Assembly (NCBI RefSeq): GCF_000022085.1
Contig: NC_011894.1
Span: forward strand, 7,301,001 to 7,365,000
Length of the DNA stretch: 64,000 nucleotides
Reading direction: 5' to 3'
DNA from: Methylobacterium nodulans ORS 2060
GTDB taxonomy: Bacteria; Pseudomonadota; Alphaproteobacteria; Rhizobiales; Beijerinckiaceae
The position numbers and the translations under genes were made by a program. Below the pieces are notes generated by a model. The model did not search any database and was not told the DNA's origin. It saw only the letters and a program-made list of their open reading frames with translations. Shown piece after piece: positions 42,439 through 51,328 of the stretch; position 1 is the first letter of the stretch, and the number at the start of each line of letters is the position of its first letter.

Positions 42439-43703
42439 TGTACGGACCGGAGACAAGGGTTACAGGTGTTCGGAGACATGGGTGACAGGTTGCACCCTGA
42501 GTGTTGGCTGTGTCAGGTCGATCTGCCCCACCCTGTGGGTGATGAACACAAGGTCGACCCGACCATCGGTCTGAGTGGGCCGCAGGGCCAGCGGCTGGCC
42601 GACGAACGCCTTGGGCACTCGCACGAGCTGGCCGCGCACGCTGATCCAGCCGTCCCGCTGCACGCGCCGCACCTGATCGGTCGGATCGTACTCGATCGCC
42701 GGCAGCTCGGCCGGATAAGCGCGCCGGCTGATCTGGTAGCGGCTGGCCGGCACCGCCAAGCCTAAGGCCTCGTGCGGGCGCTCGCTGTTGTAGATCAGCC
42801 GGAAGCGATCGAACGCCCGCTGGCAGGCCGCCAGGCTGGCGTAGAACGCGCCATGCAGCACGTCGCGCTTGAGGGTGCGATGGAAGCGCTCGTCCTTGCC
42901 GTTGGTCTGCGGATGGTAGGGCCGGCTGTGGCTGATGTGGATGCCCAGCCGCAGCAGCCACACGGTGAGAGGCGTGTAGCGCTGGCCCGGTCCGTTGCCC
43001 CAGGGGCTGCCGTTGTCCAGGTTGATCCGCTCGGGCAGGCCGTAGCGCCGGAACGTGGCACTCAGCTGCCCCTGCACGGTCGCGGTGACCTCGTCGGCAC
43101 AGGCCGCCAGGCAGAGTGCGTAGCGGCTGTGGTCGTCCAGCACGGTGAGAGGGTGGCAGCGGCCGCCGGCATGGGCGAAGTGGCCCTTGAAGTCCATCTG
43201 CCAGAGAGCGTTGGGCCGGGGGTGCTCGAAGCGGGTGAACGGGATGCTGGGGGCATCGGGTTGGCCCAGCCGGGCGTGGCGCGCCAGCACGGCGGTGATC
43301 GTCGAGGCGGCCGGGACCACCTCCTGGCCCTGATCCTGCAGCCGTCGGCGCAGCTTGCGCCCACCCCAACTCGGATGAGCCGTGCGCAGTTCCAGCACCG
43401 CCTCCTCCATCTCGGGGGACGTGCGGGCCGGGCTGGCGTGCGGGCGCCGCGAGCGGTCGTCCAAGCCCGCGCCACTCCGCGCCCGGCCCAGCCACTTGTA
43501 GCCAGTCTTGCGGCTGATCCCGAAGCGGCGGCACAGCGCCGCCACGTTCGCCGCCTCCTGCTGGGCCAGACCCACGAACTCGGCGCGGTTGTCTATGACT
43601 GACACCTCTTGCCAAGGCACGACACGCTCCCGCATCGATTGCTCTTGGCCATTGTGTCACCCATGTCTCCGAACACCTGTAACCCTTGTCTCCGGTCTAT
43701 ACA
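42439..43703 (-). mobile_element. IS481-family insertion sequence, intact
   Basis: The element runs from TGTA at 42439 to TACA at 43703 (1265 bases). The terminal inverted repeats share a perfect 42-base core (42446-42487 with 43655-43696), and the flanking GCGGG at 42434-42438 and 43704-43708 is a 5-base target duplication. One transposase gene fills it. Removing the element restores the hairpin CCCCTCTCCCG-TG-CGGGAGAGGGG, so it landed in a hairpin loop. Confidence 0.9.
42460..43635 (-). CDS. IS481-family transposase
   Basis: This 391-residue DDE transposase has an N-terminal helix-turn-helix (FVGLAQQEAANVAALCRRFG) and a catalytic core of the rve type. The three acidic positions are visible in MDFKGHFAHAGG, NLDNGSPWG and QTNGKDERFHR, and a C-terminal YNSERPHEALG follows. 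Length is within the IS481 range. The frame is intact and its ends lie within the inverted repeats, so the element may be active. Base composition is slightly lower in GC than its neighbours. Confidence 0.95.
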   Translation of the reverse strand: MRERVVPWQEVSVIDNRAEFVGLAQQEAANVAALCRRFGISRKTGYKWLGRARSGAGLDDRSRRPHASPARTSPEMEEAVLELRTAHPSWGGRKLRRRLQDQGQEVVPAASTITAVLARHARLGQPDAPSIPFTRFEHPRPNALWQMDFKGHFAHAGGRCHPLTVLDDHSRYALCLAACADEVTATVQGQLSATFRRYGLPERINLDNGSPWGNGPGQRYTPLTVWLLRLGIHISHSRPYHPQTNGKDERFHRTLKRDVLHGAFYASLAACQRAFDRFRLIYNSERPHEALGLAVPASRYQISRRAYPAELPAIEYDPTDQVRRVQRDGWISVRGQLVRVPKAFVGQPLALRPTQTDGRVDLVFITHRVGQIDLTQPTLRVQPVTHVSEHL

Positions 43704-43834
43704 GCGGGAGAGGGGCAGGGGTGAGGGCCCAGGTGGTTCAGCAAGAGGGACTGAGCAGTCCCGCTGCCAGCACAACGCTTAGTGATTCATGGCGGCTCCG
43801 TCCGGGACCCTCACGCGCGATCTTCGATCGCCTG

Positions 43835-44041
43835 CCCCTCTCCCGGCTGGGCTAGCGGATTCACACATCTCGAAAAATAAAAGAGTGACAATGGTTTAGG
43901 AGGTCGGCTGTCTACGCGGTGCTTCGAACTTGGTTGCTTCGAAAACCGCATTGAAATCAACGGCCGGTCCCCCACTGTCACCCTCGGATCCCGGGTCTCC
44001 GGATGAGATGTGTGAATGCTGTAGCCCGCCCGGGAGAGGGG
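43835..44041. mobile_element. MITE-like element with imperfect terminal inverted repeats
   Basis: The left end (43835-43871) starts CCCCTCTCCCGG and finishes ATTCACACATCTC. The right end (44005-44041) is its inverted copy, identical at about 31 of 37 positions. A second nested pair, GTGACAATGG and CCACTGTCAC, lies inside. It has no open frame of note and its interior is AT-richer than the flanks. A short non-autonomous element is the simplest reading. Confidence 0.6.
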
Positions 44042-44067
44042 TTCCCCGCGTGAACTCGTCTCGAAAA

Positions 44068-44096
44068 GATCAACCGGAAGCCGTATCAGCATGAGG
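44068..44096. repeat. Right arm of the CATACGG palindromic repeat
   Basis: GATCAACCGGAAGCCGTATCA (44068-44088) complements CATACGGCTTCCGG at 42369, and continues into the module CAGCATGAGG. The same arm pair frames the repeat at 63563-63690. Confidence 0.7.
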
Positions 44097-44194
44097 AGTG
44101 GGGGCAGTTTCCCGGACCGCCAGCCTCACCGAAAGCGGTTTCGATCGCGGCAGGGTACCGGTTCCAAGCCAGGACAACTCGGTGCCCGCCCCCC

Positions 44195-45718
44195 TCACCC
44201 GCCGTAGAGATCCCGATTGGCCTCGCGCAGCACGTTCTTCTGCACCTTGCCCATGGTGTTGCGCGGTAATTCCTCCGCGAACAGGACGCGCTTGGGCAGC
44301 TTGAACTTGGCGAGCCGGCTCTCCAGCGCGCCGAGGATCTCCGCCTCGCTCACCTGCGCGCCCGGCCGCCGCACCACGACGGCCGTGACGCCTTCGCCGA
44401 AATCCTTGTGCGGCAGGCCGATCACGGCGGATTCGAGCACGCCCGGGAGCGCGTCGATCTCGGTCTCGACCTCCTTCGGATAGACGTTGTAGCCGCCCGT
44501 GATGATGAGGTCCTTGCCGCGCCCGACGATGTGGACGTAGCCGCGCTCGTCGATCTTGCCGAGATCGCCCGTGATGAAGAAGCCGTCGGGGCGGAACTCG
44601 GCCGCCGTCTTCTCCGGCATGCGCCAGTAGCCCTTGAACACGTTGGGGCCGCGCACCTCGATCATGCCGACCGCGTCGGTCGGGAGCGGCGCCCCGCTCT
44701 CGGGATCGACGACGCGCAGGCTCACCCCCGGCAGCGGGAACCCGACCGTGCCGGCCACCCGGTCCCCCTCGTAGGGGTTCGAGGTGCTCATGTTCGTCTC
44801 GGTCATGCCGTAGCGTTCGAGGATGGCATGGCCGGTGCGCTCGCGCCACTCGCGATGGGTCTCGGCGAGAAGCGGCGCCGAGCCGGAGACGAAGAGGCGC
44901 ATGCCCCTGGCGGCCTCTTGCGTCAGGCCCGGCTCCTTGAGGAGGCGGGTATAGAAGGTCGGAACCCCCATCAGCACGCTCGCCCGGCCCATCAGGTCGA
45001 GGATGCGGGGCGGATCGAGGCGGGGCAGGAAGATCATCGCGGCGCCGGACATCAGCACCGTGTTGGTCGCCACGAACAGGCCGTGGGTGTGGAAGACCGG
45101 GAGCGCGTGGATCAGCACGTCGTCGGGCGTGAAGCGCCACGCCTCGACGAGGGTCAGCGCGTTCGAGGCGAGATTGTCGTGGCTCAGCATGGCGCCCTTG
45201 GAGCGCCCGGTGGTGCCCGAGGTGTAGAGGATCGCCGCGAGATCGTCGGGGCCGCGGGCCACGTCCGCAAAAGTGCCGGTCTGGCCGGCGGCCTCCGCCG
45301 CCATGGTGCCCTCGCCCCGCGCATCGAGGGTGCCGACCTGCGGCACGCCGGCCGCCTCGGCCACGGGCTTCAGCGCATCGAGCCTGCCCGGATCGCACAC
45401 GAACAGGGCCGGCTCGGCATCGCCCAGGAAATAGGCGATCTCGGCCGCCGTATAGGCGGTGTTGAGGGGCAGGAACACCGCGCCCGCCCGCACGCAGCCG
45501 AGATAGAGCGCGAGCACGGCCGGGCTCTTCTCGACCTGCACGGCCACCCGGTCGCCGGGATTCACGCCGAGGCCGATGAGGGCGGCGGCATAGCGAGCGG
45601 AGGCCGCGACGAGGTCGGCGTAGCTCCAGCGCAGGCCGTCGAGCGTCTCCAGGAAGGGGCGCGCGGCGGGGTCGCCCGGCAGGCGGGCGCGGACGAGGTC
45701 GAAGAAGTGATTGGCCAT
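44195..45718 (-). CDS. matB: Malonyl-CoA synthetase
   Basis: The 507-residue MatB makes malonyl-CoA from malonate, CoA and ATP. It is an adenylate-forming enzyme with the P-loop YTSGTTGRSKGA, the RYGMTETNMSTSNPY motif that is characteristic of malonyl-CoA synthetases, GYWRMPEKT and GGYNVYPKEVE. The C-terminal catalytic lysine is in PRNTMGKVQK. Length is right (about 505). It forms an operon with malonyl-CoA decarboxylase (35 bases upstream) and a TRAP transporter. Confidence 0.95.
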   Translation of the reverse strand: MANHFFDLVRARLPGDPAARPFLETLDGLRWSYADLVAASARYAAALIGLGVNPGDRVAVQVEKSPAVLALYLGCVRAGAVFLPLNTAYTAAEIAYFLGDAEPALFVCDPGRLDALKPVAEAAGVPQVGTLDARGEGTMAAEAAGQTGTFADVARGPDDLAAILYTSGTTGRSKGAMLSHDNLASNALTLVEAWRFTPDDVLIHALPVFHTHGLFVATNTVLMSGAAMIFLPRLDPPRILDLMGRASVLMGVPTFYTRLLKEPGLTQEAARGMRLFVSGSAPLLAETHREWRERTGHAILERYGMTETNMSTSNPYEGDRVAGTVGFPLPGVSLRVVDPESGAPLPTDAVGMIEVRGPNVFKGYWRMPEKTAAEFRPDGFFITGDLGKIDERGYVHIVGRGKDLIITGGYNVYPKEVETEIDALPGVLESAVIGLPHKDFGEGVTAVVVRRPGAQVSEAEILGALESRLAKFKLPKRVLFAEELPRNTMGKVQKNVLREANRDLYGG

Positions 45719-45753
45719 GGTGGGGATCCGGCAGTGTGGCGGCGACGGCCGCC

Positions 45754-47163
45754 TCAGGCCTCCGCCAGCGCGACCGCGCGGGCGGAGGGCAGGTTTTGGC
45801 GCAATTCGCGGTTGACCGCGATCGAGGCCGAGACCGTGCCGAGATTGGCGTAGGTCTCGTGGTTCTTCTCGATCGCTGCGAGGTCGTAGAGGTAGTTCAC
45901 CATCAGCCCGTAGGACTGCGCCAGGCCCTTGGGCGAGACGTCACCGAGGAAGTTCAGCCGCTCCAGCCGCGCGCCGTTGCCGAGATGGAAGCGCGCGACC
46001 GGGTCGACCGGCTTGCCGCGCGGGGTCTTGGCGCGCAGGAAGTAGTAGGCGGCGGCCGGCAGCAGCGCCTTGCGCACCGTCTCGGCGGTCGCCTTGTCGG
46101 TGTGCCAGTCGGGCTTGTCGAGGAGCCGCAGCACCTCCACGTCCTCGCGGGTGAGGCCCTGGGGCGCGTCGGCCCGCCGCTCGCGGTCGAGCCAGGTCCG
46201 GAAGCCCGGCACCGGCGAGAGCGTCACGAAGGTCTTGAGCGCCGGCATCTCCCGGCAGAGATCCTCCACCACCTGCTTGATCAGGAAGTTGCCGAAGGTG
46301 ACGCCAGCGAGCCCCCGCTGGCAGTTCGAGATCGAGTAGAAGATGGCGGTGGTGGCCTCCCGCGAGGCCATGGGCTGGCGCTCATTCGCCAGGATCGGTC
46401 CGATCGCCGAGGCGATGCCCGTCGTCAGCGCCACCTCGACGAAGATCAGCGGCTCGTCGACGAGGGCCGGGTGGAAGAAGGCGAAGCAGCGCCGGTCCGC
46501 AGGCTCGATCCGCCGCCGCAGGTCGTCCCAGCCGGAGATCTCGTGCACCGCCTCGTAGCGGATGATCTTTTCCAGGATATGGGCCGGCGTGGTCCAGTCG
46601 ATCCGGTGCAGCACCAGGAAGCCGCGGTTGAACCACGAGGCGAACAGGTGCTCGAAATCCGCGTCGAGGCTCTCGACCGCATCGATCAGGGTGATATCGC
46701 GCTCCTCGGCGGCGCGCAGGGTGTCGCGCAGCGAGAACAGGTCCTCGCGCATCCGCACCAGCGCGAACGTGCCGTTGCGGGCGAGGTTGAGGCGGCGGAT
46801 CAGCTCCTGCGAGCGGGGCTCGGCCGCCTCGTGCAGCCGCCCCAGCGTGGTCCGCGAGGGGGCCGCCTGATAGGCCGCGATGGCGCCCTCGACGGCTGTC
46901 CCGTCCGCCCCGAAATCGAGGGCGATGCGGCGCAGGAAGTCGTGGCGCTCCGCCACCGTGAAGGTGGCGTAGCGGTCGAGGATGATGCGGGCGAGCGCGA
47001 CGCCCGAGGCCTCGCCGCGCCGCGAGATCAGGTCCTCGCAGAGCTTGACGAGGTCGGGCACGCTCGCCCGGGAGAGCGCCTCGCTCTTGCCGAAGGGAAT
47101 GAGCCCGCGGCCCCGCTCCGTGATGCTCTGGAGAAGGTCGCCGAGGAAGGAGATCGCCACCAT
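45754..47163 (-). CDS. matA: Malonyl-CoA decarboxylase
   Basis: This enzyme of about 469 residues converts malonyl-CoA to acetyl-CoA and CO2. It has the helical N-terminal domain (to about 170) and the GNAT-like catalytic domain, with FFHPALVDEPLIFVEVALT, TAIFYSISNCQRGLAGVTFGNFLIKQ and the C-terminal ARFHLGNGARLERLNFLGD, the last including the catalytic His region of the family. Start ATG 47163 (MVAISFLGD) gives family length. The longer frame is not homologous. With matB it forms the mat pathway for malonate use. The gene lies 149 bases after the transporter gene dctM. Confidence 0.95.
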   Translation of the reverse strand: MVAISFLGDLLQSITERGRGLIPFGKSEALSRASVPDLVKLCEDLISRRGEASGVALARIILDRYATFTVAERHDFLRRIALDFGADGTAVEGAIAAYQAAPSRTTLGRLHEAAEPRSQELIRRLNLARNGTFALVRMREDLFSLRDTLRAAEERDITLIDAVESLDADFEHLFASWFNRGFLVLHRIDWTTPAHILEKIIRYEAVHEISGWDDLRRRIEPADRRCFAFFHPALVDEPLIFVEVALTTGIASAIGPILANERQPMASREATTAIFYSISNCQRGLAGVTFGNFLIKQVVEDLCREMPALKTFVTLSPVPGFRTWLDRERRADAPQGLTREDVEVLRLLDKPDWHTDKATAETVRKALLPAAAYYFLRAKTPRGKPVDPVARFHLGNGARLERLNFLGDVSPKGLAQSYGLMVNYLYDLAAIEKNHETYANLGTVSASIAVNRELRQNLPSARAVALAEA

Positions 47164-47312
47164 GTCGCCCTGCTGCGCTCCGTGCCGCCTGTCCGCCTTC
47201 GGCAAGTCTCCTGCCGCGGCGTCGCCCTTGGGTGCAAGATAGGGTTCCGCCCGGGCGGCGGAGGGGGGACGATGCCGGTTTCCCCAGCGTTTCGGTGTCG
47301 CGCCCCCCATCG

Positions 47313-48668
47313 CTACTTCCCGCTCGCCAGGAACTGGTCCGGGAGCCAGAGGGCGATGCCGGGCACGAGGCAGAGGATCAGGATCGCCAGCGCCATCAGG
47401 ATCACGAAGGGCAGCGTGCCCCAGATGATCTCCGAGAGCGGGATGTCCGGCGCGATGTTCTTGATCACGAAGATGTTCAGGCCGACCGGCGGATGGATCA
47501 GGCCCATCTCCATGGTGATGGTCATCACCACGCCGAACCAGACGAGGTCGAAGCCCGCGGCCTTGAGCGGCGGCAGGATGATCGGCGCCGTCATCAGGAT
47601 GATCGAGACCGGCGGGAGGAAGAAGCCGAGCCCGACGACGAGGAGCAGGATCGTGCCGAGGAGCAGCCAGGGCGAGAGCTGCATCGCCACGATCGCCGCC
47701 GCGGCGGCCTGCGAGATGTGCAGGTAGCTCATCACGTAGGCGTAGAGGAGCGACATGCCGATGATGAGCATCAGCATGGTCGATTCCCGCAGCGTCGCGG
47801 TGAGGATCGGGTCGACGTCCCGCGGCTTCCACACGCCGTAGATGAGCGCGATCAGCAGGAGGGCCAGGATGCCGCCCAGGCCCGCCGTCTCGGACGGGGT
47901 GGCATAGCCGCCGTAGAGGGCCACCATGACGCCGGTCAGCAGCACCACGAAAGGCAGCACCCGCGGCAGGGTCGAGAAGCGCTCCGCCATGGAGTAGCGG
48001 TCCTCGGCCAGGATCGGGTGGCTCGCATCGTTCCCCGCCGCCACGGCCGCCTTGGCGGCGGTGACTTCCCGCCGGAAGCGCCAGATCGCATAGGCGGCGA
48101 AGAGGCAGACGAGGAGGAACCCCGGGCCGATGCCGGCGAGGAAGAGCCGGCCCAGCGACTGCTCGGCCGCCACCGCGTAGAGGATCATGGTGATCGAGGG
48201 CGGCAGCAGGATGCCGAGGGTGCCGCCCGCCGCGATGATGCCGGCGGCGAAGCCCCCCGAATAGCCGCGCTTGCGCATCTCCGGGATGCCCGCCGAGCCG
48301 ATCGCCGAGCAGGTCGCCGGGCTCGATCCCGCCATGGCGGCGAAGAGCGCGCAGGCGAAGACGTTGGCGATGCCGAGCCCGCCGGGGATGCGGTGCATCC
48401 AGGCATGCATCGCCGAGTAGAGGTCCTGGCCCGCCTTCGAGCGCCCGATCGCCGCCCCCTTCAGGATGAAGAGCGGGATCGACAGCAGCGTGATCGAGGC
48501 CATCTCCTCGTAGACGTTCTGCGCCACCGTATCGAGGGAGGCCCCCGGCATGAAGGCCAGCATGAAGACGAGGGCGACGGCGCCGAGCGCGAAGGCGATC
48601 GGGATCCCTGAGAGCATCGCCCCCAGCGTCGCCCCGGCATAGAGGAATCCGACCACGGCGGTGCTCAT
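47313..48668 (-). CDS. dctM: TRAP transporter large permease (DctM)
   Basis: This 451-residue membrane protein has about 12 segments. Signature stretches are SGIPIAFALGAVAL, GSSPATCSAIGSAGIPEMRKRGYSGGFAAGIIAAGGTLGILLPPSITMILY and LIHPPVGLNIFVIK, as in DctM. It imports dicarboxylates with sodium. The neighbourhood suggests malonate. ATG 48668 overlaps the dctQ stop by four bases. Length is normal. Confidence 0.94.
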   Translation of the reverse strand: MSTAVVGFLYAGATLGAMLSGIPIAFALGAVALVFMLAFMPGASLDTVAQNVYEEMASITLLSIPLFILKGAAIGRSKAGQDLYSAMHAWMHRIPGGLGIANVFACALFAAMAGSSPATCSAIGSAGIPEMRKRGYSGGFAAGIIAAGGTLGILLPPSITMILYAVAAEQSLGRLFLAGIGPGFLLVCLFAAYAIWRFRREVTAAKAAVAAGNDASHPILAEDRYSMAERFSTLPRVLPFVVLLTGVMVALYGGYATPSETAGLGGILALLLIALIYGVWKPRDVDPILTATLRESTMLMLIIGMSLLYAYVMSYLHISQAAAAAIVAMQLSPWLLLGTILLLVVGLGFFLPPVSIILMTAPIILPPLKAAGFDLVWFGVVMTITMEMGLIHPPVGLNIFVIKNIAPDIPLSEIIWGTLPFVILMALAILILCLVPGIALWLPDQFLASGK

Positions 48669-49294
48669 CGGGCGGCTCCCTTGGTGAGGTCGGCGCCGAG
48701 CCCGATCTTCGGGTCGATCCGGCCCGCGGCGAGCGGCCCGCGGGCCAGGGCCTCGGCGAGCTGCAGCAGGAGCTGGAGGCCGAGCAGGCTCATGCCGAGC
48801 GCCATCAGCGAGTAGGGAATCCACAGGGGCGGGCCCCAGGTGGATTGCGAGATCTGCCCGTCGACCCAGGCCTCGTGCAGCAGCGTCCAGCTCTTCCAGG
48901 CGAAGAAGGCCACGAAGAGCAGGCTGACGAGGTCGGCGAGGAAGAGCCGCACGGTGTTCGCCCGCGGCGGCAGCAGGCCGGTCAGCGCCTCGATGGCGAC
49001 GTGGCCCCTTCGGGCCTGCACGGCCGCGGCCGACAGGAAGGTCGCGCCGACGATGAGGAACACCGCCGTCTCGTCCTGCCACTCCGTCGGGATCTTCAGG
49101 AAGTAGCGGACGACGACGCTGTAGGAGAGGACGAGGCAGGCCGCCACGAGGGCGAGCCCGCCGAGCATCAGGATCAGGCGGTTGAGGGCGCCCATCGCGC
49201 GCTCGATGGCTCCGAGCGCGCCGGGGGCGCGGGCGGCGCCCGCGCTTTCCGCGCCCGCGGCGGCGGCCGAGGCCGCGTCGAAGGCGTGGCTCAC
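48665..49294 (-). CDS. dctQ: TRAP transporter small permease (DctQ)
   Basis: This 209-residue protein has four membrane segments and the DctQ pattern (YFLKIPTEWQDETAVFLIVGATFLSAAAVQARRGHVAIE). It has an Ala-rich N-terminal extension of about 30 residues and a basic C-terminal tail. It overlaps both neighbouring genes by four bases, so the dctPQM group is translated as one unit. Confidence 0.92.
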   Translation of the reverse strand: MSHAFDAASAAAAGAESAGAARAPGALGAIERAMGALNRLILMLGGLALVAACLVLSYSVVVRYFLKIPTEWQDETAVFLIVGATFLSAAAVQARRGHVAIEALTGLLPPRANTVRLFLADLVSLLFVAFFAWKSWTLLHEAWVDGQISQSTWGPPLWIPYSLMALGMSLLGLQLLLQLAEALARGPLAAGRIDPKIGLGADLTKGAAR

Positions 49295-50307
49295 GCAACC
49301 GCCTCCGCGAGCTTGAGCATCTCGGCGCAGCTCGCCGACTTGGCCGCGTAGTCCTTCCAGGCGGTGTCGCGGGCGATGGCCCGCCAGCGGCCCAGGGTGG
49401 CCTCGTCGAGGGTGGCGATCTTGGCGCCGGCCTTCCGGAAGACCTCCTCGACGCGGGCGTCGTCGGCCTTGGCGCCCTCCTGCCCGAAGGCCTCCAGCTC
49501 CGCGCCCACCTGCATGATCAGGTCCTGCTGGTCCTTCGGCAGCCGGTCGAAGACGATCTTCGACATCATGATCGGCTCCAGCATGAACCAGTAGGAGCGG
49601 CCCTTGCCGGAGGTCAGCGACTTGGCGAGCTCCTCCAGGCGGAAGGAGATCAGGCTGGTGGAGGAGGTGATGACCGCGTCGCAGGCGCCGGTCTGCATCG
49701 CCGCGTAGGATTCGTTCGAGGGCAGGCTGAGGGTCGCGGCGCCGGCGGCCTTCAGCATCAGGTCCATCTCGCGCGAGCCGCCGCGGACCTTCAGGCCCTT
49801 GGCGTCCTCGGGCGTCACCAGCGGGCGGTCGCGGCTCGCGACGCCGCCCGCCTGCCAGACCCAGGACACCATCACGATGCCCTTCGCCTGCAGGATCTCG
49901 GTGAGCTTGCGGCCGACCGGGGCGGTCTTCCAGGCCGTCGCCTGCTCGTAGGAGGTCACGAGCGCCGGCATCAGCCCGATATTGGTCTCGGGCACCTCGC
50001 CGCCCGCATAAGGGAGCGGATAGAGGCTAAAGTCGAGGGCCCCTTTGCGCATGGCGCTGAACTGGGCGTTCGTCTTCATCAGCGACGAGCCCGGATAGAC
50101 CTGAAGCTCGAGGGCGCCCTTCGAGCGTTCCTTCAGGGCCAGCGCGAACTTGCGGCACATGCGGTCGCGGAAGTCGCCCTCGTCGATCGAGCCGCCCGGG
50201 AACTGGTGCGAGAGCTTGAGGGTCGTGGCCGCCTGGGCGCCGCGGGCGGAGAGCAGGGCGGGTGCGGCGAGACCGGCGGCCATGAGGGAGCGTCGCGTGA
50301 GGGGCAT
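49291..50307 (-). CDS. dctP: TRAP transporter substrate-binding protein (DctP)
   Basis: This 338-residue periplasmic binding protein starts at ATG 50307 after GGAGG. The signal peptide has a twin-arginine start (TRRSLMAAGLAAPALLSARGAQA). The DctP domain shows TTLKLSHQFPGGSIDEGDF, VYPGSSL and GLKVRGGSREMDLMLKAAGA, which includes the conserved Arg for a substrate carboxylate. The longer ORF from 50370 is not needed. The likely ligand, malonate, is inferred from neighbouring matAB. Confidence 0.92.
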   Translation of the reverse strand: MPLTRRSLMAAGLAAPALLSARGAQAATTLKLSHQFPGGSIDEGDFRDRMCRKFALALKERSKGALELQVYPGSSLMKTNAQFSAMRKGALDFSLYPLPYAGGEVPETNIGLMPALVTSYEQATAWKTAPVGRKLTEILQAKGIVMVSWVWQAGGVASRDRPLVTPEDAKGLKVRGGSREMDLMLKAAGAATLSLPSNESYAAMQTGACDAVITSSTSLISFRLEELAKSLTSGKGRSYWFMLEPIMMSKIVFDRLPKDQQDLIMQVGAELEAFGQEGAKADDARVEEVFRKAGAKIATLDEATLGRWRAIARDTAWKDYAAKSASCAEMLKLAEAVA

Positions 50308-50405
50308 GGCGATTTCCTCCGTCCGGGGCGCCCGCCCCGGTTCTGTGTGCGGCCGCTTGTTATTCTTCATGCGGCCTCTGGCATATTGAACTCAAAGAAG
50401 CCCGC

Positions 50406-50424
50406 TCTTGCATATTTTGTCAAC
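50406..50424. promoter_or_regulatory. Candidate operator/promoter region of the malonate locus
   Basis: In the short divergent region, TCTTGCATATTTTGTCAAC is AT-rich and partly palindromic. On the minus strand it holds TTGACA, a candidate -35 for dctPQM-matAB, but the matching -10 is weak. TGCATA occurs twice (50409 and 50429). A GntR-type binding site is plausible. Confidence 0.35.
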
Positions 50425-50464
50425 CTCTCTGCATAATCGCCGGGTGAGCGGGGCGGGACGCGCC

Positions 50465-51121
50465 ATGAACCATGCACAGCGGCTGAGGCAGACGATCGAG
50501 GACGAGATCGTCGACGGCGTGCTGCCGCCGGGGACCCGCCTCGACGAGGTGCAGCTCGCCGAGCGATTCGGCGTCTCGCGCACGCCGATCCGCGAGGCGC
50601 TGCTGCAGCTCGCCATGACGGGCCTGATCGAGATGAAGCCGCGCCGGGGCGCGGTGGTGAGCACCCCCGACCCGACGCAGCTCCTCGAGATGTTCGAGAC
50701 GATGGCGGAGCTGGAGGCGGCCTGCGCGCGGCTCGCGGCGCGGCGGCTGACGCCCCAGCATCAGGCGGAGCTCGTCGCCGCCCTCGAAGCCTGCCGGGCC
50801 GCCGCCGAGACCGGCGACGCGAGCGCCTACTATGCCGAGAACACGGTGTTCCACGCGGTGATCTACCGGGCCTCGCGCAACGGCTTCCTGTGCGAGCAGG
50901 CGACCCAGCTCAGCCGGCGGCTCGCGCCGTTCCGGCGTGTTCAGCTGCGCGTGCGCAACCGCCTCGCCCAGTCCTTTGCCGAGCACGAGGCTGCCGTCGA
51001 GGCGATCCTGGCGGGGGACGGCGCGCTCGCGGCCGAGCGGATGCGCGCCCACGTCATCGTGCAGGGCGACCGCTTCTCGGACCTGATCCTGAGCCTGCGC
51101 CGCGACAATGCGGCTGCGTAA
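50465..51121 (+). CDS. GntR-family regulator of the malonate locus (MatR-like)
   Basis: This 218-residue FadR-subgroup regulator has a winged helix (LRQTIEDEIVDGVLPPGTRLDEVQLAERFGVSRTPIREALLQLA) and a helical effector domain with the metal-site pattern ENTVFHAVIYRAS and SFAEHEAAVEAI. It is divergent from dctPQM-matAB, the place where matR sits in known loci. ATG 50465 is preferred, though 50408 is in frame. It probably represses the operon until malonate is present. Confidence 0.88.
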   Translation: MNHAQRLRQTIEDEIVDGVLPPGTRLDEVQLAERFGVSRTPIREALLQLAMTGLIEMKPRRGAVVSTPDPTQLLEMFETMAELEAACARLAARRLTPQHQAELVAALEACRAAAETGDASAYYAENTVFHAVIYRASRNGFLCEQATQLSRRLAPFRRVQLRVRNRLAQSFAEHEAAVEAILAGDGALAAERMRAHVIVQGDRFSDLILSLRRDNAAA

Positions 51122-51124
51122 ACC

Positions 51125-51328
51125 TCACGCCTCGCGGTCGGGCAGCGGGGTGAGTTCCATCCGGTCGGCGCGCTCGCGCCAATCCTCGACCCCGTGAGAG
51201 CGGGCGAACCGCAGGGCGGCAGCCCGTTCGGCGCGCTCGGCATTGCGGGCGCGGCTGATCTCGACCGTGCCGACCGCGAACGGCACCCCCATGATCTCCT
51301 TGGCGAACAGAACACGGTATTGCGCCAT
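51125..51328 (-). CDS. Small hypothetical protein
   Basis: This 67-residue protein starts MAQYRVLFAKEIMGVPFAVGTVEISRARN and is Arg/Ala-rich after that. It has no signal peptide or membrane segment. Size and pattern resemble other short Methylobacterium-type hypothetical proteins. It is convergent with the GntR gene, three bases from its stop. Function is unknown. Confidence 0.65.
   Translation of the reverse strand: MAQYRVLFAKEIMGVPFAVGTVEISRARNAERAERAAALRFARSHGVEDWRERADRMELTPLPDREA

Larger units (their letters stand above)
43704..44194. other. Gene-free region between IS481 copy and matB
   Basis: There is no supported gene. It contains the right arm of the hairpin split by the IS, a copy of CGCGATCTTCGATCGCC at about 43816, the MITE-like element (43835-44041) and the right arm of the CATACGG repeat (44068-44088). 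matB ends at 44195. Confidence 0.6.

Noticed and set aside
42439..44041. Genomic island or prophage around the IS481 copy
   Set aside because: There is only one transposase gene and a MITE-like element. No integrase, phage or tRNA attachment features are present.
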